From the NCBI GenBank assembly GCA_003755025.1, contig RJVL01000003.1:124001-188000 (forward strand): a stretch of DNA of 64,000 nucleotides, read 5' to 3'. Position 1 is the stretch's first letter, and every line of letters begins with the position of its first letter. This document shows positions 16,298-23,790 of the stretch, piece after piece. The notes below the pieces were generated by a model. That model saw only the letters and a program-made list of their open reading frames with translations. It was not told where the DNA came from and did no database searches. Origin of the DNA: Diaphorobacter nitroreducens. GTDB lineage: Bacteria > Pseudomonadota > Gammaproteobacteria > Burkholderiales > Burkholderiaceae_C. Made by a program: the position numbers and the translations under genes.

Positions 16298-16389
16298 ACG
16301 GCCCGTGTGGGCGCGCTGTGCTTTCGCGTCGTGGGGCTTTGGCGGCTGGCTGCCACAGGCTGCGGTGCTGTGCCCAAGCCCTGCCCATC

Positions 16390-16815
16390 TCAGTCGTCGA
16401 TGGAGGCGCTCCAGCGGTCGTCCCAGTCATGGCGCAGGTGGTCCATGGAGCGGCGGTCGCGCTTGGTGGGGCGGCCCTCGCGCAGCGCGGCGGCCGGCTC
16501 GGGCGCCAGGCGGCGCGCTTCGGCGGCCTGGGCGCGCGCGGCGAGGCTCTCGGGCGTTTCCTCATAGAGCTGCTGCGCCACGGGCGCCGGGCCGCGGAAG
16601 TTGCTCAAGGCGCGCACTACGACCGTGCGGGCGACCGCGCCCTGGCGCAGCGCGACGGTGTCGCCCGCGCGCAGTTCACGCGCGGCTTTGGCCGCCTGGC
16701 CGTTGACGGTTACGCGGCCTTTGCCGATCTCTTCCACGGCGAGGCTGCGGGTCTTGTAAAAGCGCGCGCACCACAGCCATTTGTCCAGGCGCATTGCATC
16801 GGGTGGTGTCGTCAT
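16390..16815 (-). CDS. hslR: S4-domain RNA-binding protein Hsp15
   Basis: A 141-residue protein with an N-terminal S4 domain (MRLDKWLWCARFYKTRSLAVEEIGKGRVTVNG at residues 8-39). A basic C-terminal tail (RLAPEPAAALREGRPTKRDRRSMDHLR) follows. This is the arrangement of HslR/Hsp15, which binds free 50S subunits carrying a stalled nascent chain and frees the peptidyl-tRNA for recycling. The ATG at 16815 was chosen because it puts the S4 domain close to the N-terminus. It is a single gene just downstream of tctE, with a 40-base gap, and probably separately expressed. Confidence 0.88.
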   Translation of the reverse strand: MTTPPDAMRLDKWLWCARFYKTRSLAVEEIGKGRVTVNGQAAKAARELRAGDTVALRQGAVARTVVVRALSNFRGPAPVAQQLYEETPESLAARAQAAEARRLAPEPAAALREGRPTKRDRRSMDHLRHDWDDRWSASIDD

Positions 16816-16855
16816 CGGCGTGATTTTGCCTGGGGCGGCGTGCGTGAAAAACGGT

Positions 16856-18259
16856 TCAGGCGTCGGCCAGTGGCAGCCGCACCACGGCGTCCAGGCCCAG
16901 CACGCGGCCGTCCGCCTGGCGATTGGCGAGGGTGATGCTGCCGCCCAGCGCGTGCACGATCTCCTGGCAAATCGCCAAGCCCAGGCCCGAACCCGTGCGC
17001 ACGTCGCCGGCCGAAAACGGTTGGAACAGCCGCGCCGCCAGTTCGTCGTCGATGCCGGGGCCGGCGTCGGCCAGGGTGAGGACCGCCTCACCGTCCTCGC
17101 GGTGCAGCGTGACGGCGAGTTCGGTGCCGGGCGGCGCATGGCGTATGGCGTTGTGCAGCAAGTTGCGGCACAGCTCGCGCAGCATCCACTCGTGCGCGTG
17201 GATGGGCGCGGCGTCGGTGGTGATGCCGAAGTCCAGGTCGCCCTGTGCGATCAGCGGCGACAGTTCCAGCGCCATCTCGCGCAGCACTGTGTCCAGCCGC
17301 GTCACGGGCACCTCGCCCTGCTGGCGCAGCTGCTCCACTTTGGCCAGCGCCAGCATCTGGTTGGCCAGCTGCGTGGCGCGGTCCACGGTGTCTCCAATCT
17401 CCCGCAGTGCCTGCGTGGGCGGCAGGTCGCCGCGCAGGGCGGACTGCACCTGCGTCTTGAGCACGGCCAGCGGTGTGCGCAGCTGGTGTGACGCGTCGCG
17501 CACAAAGCGCTGCTGGTGGGCGAGCAGGCGCGACAGGCGCTGCATGACCGCGTTGGTGGCGTCGATCAGCGGCTGCAACTCGCGCGGCGCGGTGGGGGCG
17601 GCAAGGGGGGCCAGGTCGCCTTCGGTACGGGCCTGCAGGTCGCTGCTCAGCTGGCGCACCGGTTGCGTGGCGCGCTGCACCACCAGCACCACGATGCCCG
17701 CAATCAGCGCCAGCAGCAGCGCCTGGCGTGCCAGCGTGGTGTGCAGGATCTGCAGGGCCGCCGCCTCGCGCAGCTCCAGCGTTTCCGCCACCTGGATCAC
17801 GGCCATGCCGCGCCCCTCGCTGCTGGCCACGGGCTGCAGCAGCACGGCCACGCGCACGGGCTGATCGCGAAAACGGTCGTCATAGAAGTCCACGAGCGCC
17901 GCATAGGGCGGGCGCTGCGGGATGGTGCCGTGCCAGGCGGGTAGTTCGGCAAAGCCGGAAATCAAGTCGCCGCGCAGGTTGGACACGCGGTAAAACATGC
18001 GGCTCTGGTTGTCGGCCTCGAAGGCCTCCAGCGCCGCGTAGGGCACGATGGCGCGCAGCTCGGCCATGTCGTCCCAGCCGCGCACGTCCAGCTGCTCGCT
18101 GATGGTCTTGGCCGAAGCCAGCAGCGTGCGGTCGTAGGCAGTGTGCAGCGCGGCCAGCGCCTGGCGGTGCAGGCTGTAGGTGTTCACGCCCACGAAGAGC
18201 AGCGTGGGCAGCAGGATGCCCACGAGCAATTGGCGGCGCAGCGACTGCGGGCGCGTCAT
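16856..18259 (-). CDS. tctE: sensor histidine kinase TctE
   Basis: A 467-residue membrane sensor kinase. One helix lies at about 9-28 and a second at 180-200, bounding a periplasmic sensor domain of the 2CSK_N/TctE type. A HAMP-like linker follows, then the phospho-acceptor RDASHQLRTPLAVL (His near 255). ATP-binding boxes NLLHNAIRHAP (N), DAGPGI (G1) and GSGLGLAI (G2) follow. Position beside tctD and the divergent tctCBA identifies it as the tricarboxylate sensor. It is downstream of tctD but separated by an unusual 172-base GC-rich gap, where family members normally overlap or abut. Confidence 0.9.
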   Translation of the reverse strand: MTRPQSLRRQLLVGILLPTLLFVGVNTYSLHRQALAALHTAYDRTLLASAKTISEQLDVRGWDDMAELRAIVPYAALEAFEADNQSRMFYRVSNLRGDLISGFAELPAWHGTIPQRPPYAALVDFYDDRFRDQPVRVAVLLQPVASSEGRGMAVIQVAETLELREAAALQILHTTLARQALLLALIAGIVVLVVQRATQPVRQLSSDLQARTEGDLAPLAAPTAPRELQPLIDATNAVMQRLSRLLAHQQRFVRDASHQLRTPLAVLKTQVQSALRGDLPPTQALREIGDTVDRATQLANQMLALAKVEQLRQQGEVPVTRLDTVLREMALELSPLIAQGDLDFGITTDAAPIHAHEWMLRELCRNLLHNAIRHAPPGTELAVTLHREDGEAVLTLADAGPGIDDELAARLFQPFSAGDVRTGSGLGLAICQEIVHALGGSITLANRQADGRVLGLDAVVRLPLADA

Positions 18260-18431
18260 GCCGCCACCCGGCTGCGTTGCGCGTGGTGGGGAGCCTGGCG
18301 CACAGGCGCGCTCGCTCTTGTCCGGCGGCGGTGGCGCAAACCATGCCAGCGCGCGCCGCGCAGCGGGCCCGGCCGGGCCTGCGGCATCGCCCGCCTGGGG
18401 GGGGAAGGCGCGCAGCGACTCGCGGGCTGTT
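18260..18431 (-). other. 172-bp GC-rich insertion-like spacer between tctD and tctE
   Basis: No gene or ribosome-binding signal beyond the tctE start was found. It includes the dyad GCGGGCCCGGCCGGGCC near 18363-18379 and a G8 run near 18399-18406. It resembles GC-rich intergenic units of this bacterial group, but I cannot prove it is a repeat from this window. Confidence 0.4.
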
Positions 18432-19115
18432 TCATGTCTCTGGCTTGAGCAGATAGCCCAGGCCGCGCAGCGTCATCAGGGCCACGCCGGTGCCTGCGAG
18501 TTTTTTGCGCACGCGGTACACCACCACTTCGATGGCCTCGTACTGCACCTCGCTCTGGCCGGGGAAGACCAGTTCATACAGCCGCTCCTTGGCGACTGCG
18601 CGCCCCGGCTGGGCCAGCAGGGTGCGCAGCAGCGCCAACTCCCGCGGGGTGAGGTCCATGGGCGCATCGTGCAGATAGATGGCACCGCTTTCTTTTTCAT
18701 AGCGCAAGGCGCCCATCACCAAGGCGTTGGAGGCCTGTTTGTCATCTGCCGCATCGCCGCTGCGGCGCAGCAGGGCGCGCAGCCGGGCCTCCAGCTCGTC
18801 CAGGTCAAAAGGTTTGGGCAGGTAGTCGTCGGCCCCCGCGTTCAGGCCCAGCACACGGTCGCCCACGGTGCCGCGCGCGGTCAGCAGCAGCACGGGGGTG
18901 CGCAGGCCGCCGGCGCGTGCCTGTTGCAGTACCTGCAGGCCGTCCAGGCCGGGCAGGGTGAGGTCCAGCACCACGGCGTCGGGCGGGTGCGCGCGCCATT
19001 CGGCCAGCGCGGCGCGCCCGTCCGCAAGGGCGGTGACAGCCATGCCGCGGCGCGCCAGCGAGCGCTGCAGCGTAGCCTGCATGGTGGCGTCGTCTTCGAC
19101 GAGAAGCAGTTGCAT
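18432..19115 (-). CDS. tctD: response regulator TctD (OmpR family)
   Basis: A 227-residue two-domain regulator. The receiver domain has the acidic pocket (LLVEDDATM), the phospho-acceptor Asp in VVLDLTLPG near residue 51 and the conserved Lys in DYLPKPFDLDEL. The C-terminal winged helix ends VVYRVRKKLAGTGVALMTLRGLGYLL, as in OmpR/PhoB. It is divergent from tctC across 147 bp, so it probably activates tctCBA in response to the TctE ligand. No strong operator repeat was recognised in that gap. Confidence 0.92.
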   Translation of the reverse strand: MQLLLVEDDATMQATLQRSLARRGMAVTALADGRAALAEWRAHPPDAVVLDLTLPGLDGLQVLQQARAGGLRTPVLLLTARGTVGDRVLGLNAGADDYLPKPFDLDELEARLRALLRRSGDAADDKQASNALVMGALRYEKESGAIYLHDAPMDLTPRELALLRTLLAQPGRAVAKERLYELVFPGQSEVQYEAIEVVVYRVRKKLAGTGVALMTLRGLGYLLKPET

Positions 19116-19262
19116 CCGCGGATTAGAACGCGTTTGCGGCGGGTGGCGGTTGGCGCGCGGATCTCGGTGTTAACCCTGGTGCCGTGGACAGCCGTTTGAC
19201 AGCTTGCGCGCGCATCATCGCGCCGGTCAGCGTTCCCTTTTTCTAACAAGCAAGGAGACAAC

Positions 19263-20222
19263 ATGCGTCGCGATACCTTTCTGAAGTCGCTGGCGGCACT
19301 GGCCGCCGCGGGCAGCCTGCCGCTGTCGGCCCAGGCCGCCGTGGCCGTCAAGATGATGCTGCCCGCCAACCCCGGCGGCGGTTGGGACACCACGGGCCGC
19401 GCCCTGGGCAAGGCCCTGCAGGATGCGGGCGTGGCCTCCAGCGTGACCTATGACAACAAGGGCGGCGCGGCCGGCGCCATCGGCCTGGCGCAGTTCGTGA
19501 ACGGCTCCAAGGGCGACCCGAACGCGCTGATGGTGATGGGCGCCGTGATGCTGGGCGGCATCATCACCGGCAAGCCGCCGGTCAACCTGAGCCAGGCCAC
19601 GCCGATCGCGCGGCTGACCAGCGAATACAACGTCTTCGTGCTGCCCGCCAACTCGCCCTTCAAGAGCATGGCCGAGGTGGTGGCGCAGCTCAAGAAGGAC
19701 CCCGGCAGCGTGAAGTGGGGCGGCGGCTCGCGCGGCTCCACCGAGCACATCGCGGCGGCCATGATCGCCCGTGAAGTGGGGGTGGACCCGGCGCGCATCA
19801 ACTATGTGGCTTTCCGTGGGGGCGGGGAGGCGACGGCGGCCATCCTGGGCGGCAACGTCACCGTGGGCGGCAGCGGCTACAGCGAGTTCTCCGAGTACAT
19901 CGCCGCGGGCAAGATGAAGCCCATCGGCGTGACCTCGGGCCAGCGCCTGAAGGGCGTGAACGTGCCCACGCTCAAGGAGCAGGGTATCAACGTCGAGATC
20001 GGCAACTGGCGCGGTGTGTACGGCGCGCCCGGCATCACGGCCGAGCAGCGCAAGGCGCTGGTGGCAATGGTGGAGAAGGCCGTCAAGAGCAAGGCGTGGG
20101 CCGAGGCGCTGGAGAAGAACGGCTGGACGCCCGCGTGGCTGGCCGGCGACGACTTCGCCAACTTCGTGGACAGCGAGTTCGCCAGCCTGCGCGCCACCAT
20201 GGTGAAGTCGGGCATGGTCTAA
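19263..20222 (+). CDS. tctC: tripartite tricarboxylate transporter binding protein TctC (Bug family)
   Basis: A 319-residue periplasmic receptor. Its signal peptide covers about residues 1-25 and starts MRRDTFLKSLA, a twin-arginine-like pattern unusual for this Sec-dominated family. The mature protein has the Bug fold with LPANPGGGWDTTGRALGKALQ, the ligand loop NKGGAAGAIGLAQF and the conserved GWRGVYG-type segment (NWRGVYGAPG). AAGGAGACAAC precedes the ATG. It is the first gene of tctCBA and lies divergent from tctD. Citrate or a related tricarboxylate is the expected ligand; the exact one is not shown. Confidence 0.93.
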   Translation: MRRDTFLKSLAALAAAGSLPLSAQAAVAVKMMLPANPGGGWDTTGRALGKALQDAGVASSVTYDNKGGAAGAIGLAQFVNGSKGDPNALMVMGAVMLGGIITGKPPVNLSQATPIARLTSEYNVFVLPANSPFKSMAEVVAQLKKDPGSVKWGGGSRGSTEHIAAAMIAREVGVDPARINYVAFRGGGEATAAILGGNVTVGGSGYSEFSEYIAAGKMKPIGVTSGQRLKGVNVPTLKEQGINVEIGNWRGVYGAPGITAEQRKALVAMVEKAVKSKAWAEALEKNGWTPAWLAGDDFANFVDSEFASLRATMVKSGMV

Positions 20223-20257
20223 GCCCGGCGGCGCCGCAGTGTGCTGCGGCGCTCCTC

Positions 20258-20307
20258 TTTTGAGAGCTGTCAGCGCTTGATGGATAAGCGCTAGGGCCGT
20301 TTTTTGT
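20258..20307 (+). repeat. dispersed palindromic repeat, copy D
   Basis: TGAGAGCTGTCAGCGCTTG, then ATAAGCGCTAGGGCCG and a T6 run. It lies between tctC and tctB. A hairpin followed by a T run here could reduce expression of the membrane subunits relative to the binding protein. Confidence 0.8.
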
Positions 20308-20355
20308 TTGAAACCTGCGCCGCCGCGGTGCGGCGCCTTCCCGGAGGCCGCAGCC

Positions 20356-20907
20356 ATGTCTGAGCTTTCCTCTTCCCCTCCCTCCATTCCACCCACAAGC
20401 GCCGTGCCTTCACCCGGCTGGCAGGCCGCCGTGGGCGCCGGCGTCATCCTGGTGGCCGCGGCGATGGCCTGGGGCGCGCTGGAGATCCCCGGCAACGCCG
20501 GTTATGGCGGCGTGGGGCCCAACTTTCTACCGTGGGCCTGCGCCCTGGTGTTGGCCGTGTGCGGCGGCTGGCTGATCTGGGAGGCTGCCACGGGCGGCTA
20601 CCGCCAAGCGGCCGACCCGGGCGGCGCGCCGCGCGCGGCGTGGGGGCCCTTTGCATGGGTGTCGGCGGGGCTTCTGCTGAATGCGGCGCTGATCGTGGAG
20701 CTGGGCTTCATCGTGGGCTGCACGCTGTGCTATGCGCTGGCCGTGCAGGGGCTGCGCCGCGCGGGCGGGCAGACGGGCCTGCTGTCGCCGCGCGTGCTGG
20801 CCGTGGATGTAGCGACCGGGCTGGCCATCGCCGCGCCGGTGTTCTGGCTGTTCACGCAGTTCCTGGCGATCAACCTGCCGGGCCTGACCGCCAGCGGGTG
20901 GCTGTAG
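20356..20907 (+). CDS. tctB: tripartite tricarboxylate transporter small membrane subunit TctB
   Basis: A 183-residue protein with four predicted helices (about 28-48, 58-78, 104-124 and 148-172), the usual TctB topology. The motif YGGVGPNFLPWACALVLAVCGGWLIWEA is typical of DUF1468/TctB. The ATG at 20356 follows GGAGG. An upstream in-frame start at 20308 overlaps the repeat region and is not preferred. It is encoded between the receptor and the large TctA subunit. Confidence 0.9.
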   Translation: MSELSSSPPSIPPTSAVPSPGWQAAVGAGVILVAAAMAWGALEIPGNAGYGGVGPNFLPWACALVLAVCGGWLIWEAATGGYRQAADPGGAPRAAWGPFAWVSAGLLLNAALIVELGFIVGCTLCYALAVQGLRRAGGQTGLLSPRVLAVDVATGLAIAAPVFWLFTQFLAINLPGLTASGWL

Positions 20908-20997
20908 GCCAGGGCGCGGGAGAGTGCACATGCATGCTGACTTTGGCTGCTTCGATGGCGCCGGCGCAGGCCGCGTTCCAAACAGGGATTGAGTGCT

Positions 20998-22527
20998 ATG
21001 GAAATCTTTGACGCATTGCTCGCAGGCTTTGCCACGGCGATCACGCCGGCAAACCTGCTGTGGGCCCTGGTGGGCTGCGCGCTGGGAACGGCCGTGGGTG
21101 TGCTGCCGGGCATCGGGCCGGCGGTGGCGGTGGCCATGCTGCTGCCCATCACGGCCAAGGTGGACATGACCGCCTCGATGATCTTCTTCGCGGGCATCTA
21201 TTACGGCGCCATGTATGGCGGCTCCACGGCGTCCATCCTGCTGAACACGCCGGGCGAGACCGCCAGCATGGTCACGGCCATGGAAGGCAACAAGATGGCC
21301 AAGAGCGGGCGCGCGGGCGCGGCGCTGGCCACGTCGGCCATCGGCTCGTTCGTCGCCGGCACCATCGCCACGGTGGTGGTGACGCTGTTCGCGCCGGGCG
21401 TGGCCGAGTTCGCGGTCAAGCTCGGCCCGCCCGAATACTTCATGCTGATGGTGCTGGCCTTCACCACGGTGAGCGCGGTGCTGGGCCAGAGCAGTCTGCG
21501 CGGCATGACGGCGCTGTTCCTGGGCCTGGCGCTGGGCTGCGTGGGCATGGACCAGATCTCGGGGGCCGCCCGCTACACCGTGGGCAAGATGGAGCTGCTG
21601 GACGGCATCGACATCGTGCTGGTGGCCGTGGGCCTGTTCGCCGTGGCCGAGGTGCTGTATGCGGCGCTGTACGAGGGCCGGGTGGAAGAGTCGCAGAACC
21701 AGATGGGCCGTGTGCACATGACGCGGCGCGACTGGCGCCGGTCCATTCCCGCATGGCTGCGCGGTACCGTGATCGGCACGCCCTTCGGCTGCATCCCGGC
21801 AGGGGGGACGGAGATTCCCACCTTCTTGAGCTACGCGACCGAAAAGCGTCTGGCCAAGGGCGAGGACAAGGCCGAGTTCGGCACCCGTGGCGCCATCGAG
21901 GGGGTTGCGGGCCCCGAGGCGGCCAACAACGCCACGGTGACCGCGGCGCTCATCCCGCTGCTGACACTGGGCATCCCGACCAGCAACACCACGGCCGTGC
22001 TGCTGGGGGCCTTCCAGAACTATGGGCTGAACCCCGGCCCGCAGCTGTTCACCACATCGGCCACGCTGGTGTGGGCGCTGATCGCGTCGCTGTACATCGG
22101 CAACATCATGCTGCTGGTGCTGAACCTGCCCATGGTGGGGCTGTGGGTGAAGCTGCTCAAGATTCCGCGTCCACAGCTCTACGCCGGCATCCTGATCTTT
22201 GCCACGGTGGGCGCCTACGGCATGCGCCAGAGCACGTTCGACCTGTTCCTGCTGTACGGCATCGGCTTGCTGGGCGTGCTGATGCGGCGCTTCGACTTCC
22301 CTACGGCGCCCGTGGTGGTGGGCATGATCCTCGGACCGCTGGCCGAGGCGCAGCTGCGCAACGCGATTTCCATCGGCGAGGGCAGCTGGATGATCTTCCT
22401 GCAGCGCCCCATGGCCGTGACGCTGCTGGTGATCGTGCTGGCCGTGCTCATCGTGCCGCGCGTGCTGCGCCGCTGGGCCGAGCGCAACCTGGCCCATGCG
22501 CGCCAGAGCGTGGACGATGTGAGTTGA
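20998..22527 (+). CDS. tctA: tripartite tricarboxylate transporter large membrane subunit TctA
   Basis: A 509-residue, ~12-helix permease. It has the two family signatures: [23 protein letters not shown] near the N-terminus and [24 protein letters not shown] near the middle, plus [28 protein letters not shown]. These are the paired Gly/Pro-rich re-entrant loops of TctA that form the substrate path. The ATG at 20998 is preferred over a TTG nine bases earlier. With TctB and TctC it forms a sodium- or proton-coupled tricarboxylate importer of the inner membrane. Confidence 0.95.
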   Translation: MEIFDALLAGFATAITPANLLWALVGCALGTAVGVLPGIGPAVAVAMLLPITAKVDMTASMIFFAGIYYGAMYGGSTASILLNTPGETASMVTAMEGNKMAKSGRAGAALATSAIGSFVAGTIATVVVTLFAPGVAEFAVKLGPPEYFMLMVLAFTTVSAVLGQSSLRGMTALFLGLALGCVGMDQISGAARYTVGKMELLDGIDIVLVAVGLFAVAEVLYAALYEGRVEESQNQMGRVHMTRRDWRRSIPAWLRGTVIGTPFGCIPAGGTEIPTFLSYATEKRLAKGEDKAEFGTRGAIEGVAGPEAANNATVTAALIPLLTLGIPTSNTTAVLLGAFQNYGLNPGPQLFTTSATLVWALIASLYIGNIMLLVLNLPMVGLWVKLLKIPRPQLYAGILIFATVGAYGMRQSTFDLFLLYGIGLLGVLMRRFDFPTAPVVVGMILGPLAEAQLRNAISIGEGSWMIFLQRPMAVTLLVIVLAVLIVPRVLRRWAERNLAHARQSVDDVS

Positions 22528-22573
22528 TGGAGCGCTGCGCGTCGGCGCTACGCACGCCGGCGCGCGCGCGGCC

Positions 22574-23767
22574 CTAGCGCAGCACCCGGGCCGCCACCGG
22601 GCCTGGCCGGGGTGCAGGCCCGCTGCCGGGGCCTTCCTGCCGGGCCGCAGCGGCCGCGCCCTGCGGCTGCGTGCGGCGCCGCGCCACCCACAGGTACAGG
22701 CCGCTGCCCAGCACGATGATGGTGGCGATGTCGAGCACGGCCCAGAGGATCTGCATGGGCATGCCCGCGTAGTCGCCAAAGTGCAGCGGCTGGGACACCA
22801 GCAGGGCCGTCAGGTACCACGGTAGCTCCGGCGCGGCGGTGACCTTGGCGGTGCGCGCGTCGACCAGCACGGGCTCGAGCAGGCGCGAGGTGAGCGGCGC
22901 ATCACCGCGCAGGAAGAAGGTGTTGTGGTGCGGGCTGGAGAACGCCGTGCCCGGGAACGCAATGAACGACAGCCGCGTGCCCGGCGCCTGGGCCAGCGCT
23001 GCGTCCAGTGACTGCTGCAGGGAGCCGCGCTCGGCGACGGGCGTCAGCGGCTGGCCCTGGTAGGGCGCCAGCAGCGCGGTCAGCTCGTCGTGCTGCCAGT
23101 ACTTGACGATCAGGTCGGCCCAGGTGTTGACCACACCCGTGGCGCCGACCACGCAGGCCCACACCAGCGTCACGATGCCCAGCAGGTTGTGCAGGTCCAG
23201 CCATTTCACGCGCGTGGAGCGGTCGCGGCGCACCTGGCCAAACTGCAGCTTGCGCATGAAGGGCGCGTAGAGCACCACGCCGCTGATGATGGCGACCACC
23301 AGCAACAGGCCCATGAACCCGAGGAACAGCTTGCCTGGCAGGCCCGCGAACAGGTCTACGTGGAGCTTGAGCATGACCCACATGAAGCCCTCGTCGAAGC
23401 GCGGCTGGGCCAGCACTTCGGCCGTGCGCGCGTCCACGGCCACGGAGCGGAAGTCGTCCGTGGGAGCCGGCGTGGGCGTGAGCGTCACAAACCACAGGTC
23501 GGTGCTGTCATCGGGCTGCGAGGCGTACTGCACCACGCGGTCCGGGTGCTGCGCCTGGGCCACCGCCAGGATGCGGTCCAGGCTGGCGCGGGGCGTGTCC
23601 GCCGGCATGGCGGGGGCCTCCACCTCGGTGCCGAGCAGGTGCCCGATCTCGTGGTGAAAGATCAGCGGCAGGCCGGTCAGGCACAGCAGCAGCATGAAGA
23701 CCGTGCAGACGAGGCTGCTCCACTTGTGCAGCCAGGTCCAGGTCTTGAGGGTGTTGGGTGTCAGCAT
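22574..23767 (-). CDS. PepSY-associated membrane protein, likely ferric-siderophore reductase
   Basis: A 397-residue inner-membrane protein with four main helices: about 12-36 (WTWLHKWSSLVCTVFMLLLCLTGL), 160-185, 205-230 and 350-375. Two periplasmic PepSY-type regions lie between them. His residues in helices (WLHKW, HHEIGH, DLHNLLG) are the pattern of the PepSY_TM/PiuB family, thought to carry heme and reduce ferric siderophores. It starts 23 bases after the TonB receptor stop and shares its operon. The frame is open far upstream within the receptor gene, but only this ATG gives the family N-terminus. Confidence 0.88.
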   Translation of the reverse strand: MLTPNTLKTWTWLHKWSSLVCTVFMLLLCLTGLPLIFHHEIGHLLGTEVEAPAMPADTPRASLDRILAVAQAQHPDRVVQYASQPDDSTDLWFVTLTPTPAPTDDFRSVAVDARTAEVLAQPRFDEGFMWVMLKLHVDLFAGLPGKLFLGFMGLLLVVAIISGVVLYAPFMRKLQFGQVRRDRSTRVKWLDLHNLLGIVTLVWACVVGATGVVNTWADLIVKYWQHDELTALLAPYQGQPLTPVAERGSLQQSLDAALAQAPGTRLSFIAFPGTAFSSPHHNTFFLRGDAPLTSRLLEPVLVDARTAKVTAAPELPWYLTALLVSQPLHFGDYAGMPMQILWAVLDIATIIVLGSGLYLWVARRRTQPQGAAAAARQEGPGSGPAPRPGPVAARVLR

Positions 23768-23790
23768 GGCGTTGGTGCGTCCGTAGGGGG

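Noticed and set aside
15846-16565. 239-codon minus-strand frame opposite the 100-residue protein gene
   Set aside because: Arg/Pro/Ala-rich shadow; it also overlaps hslR in another frame.
20527-22779. 750-codon minus-strand frame across tctB-tctA
   Set aside because: Antisense to TctA/TctB; low-complexity His/Gln/Arg composition typical of shadows.
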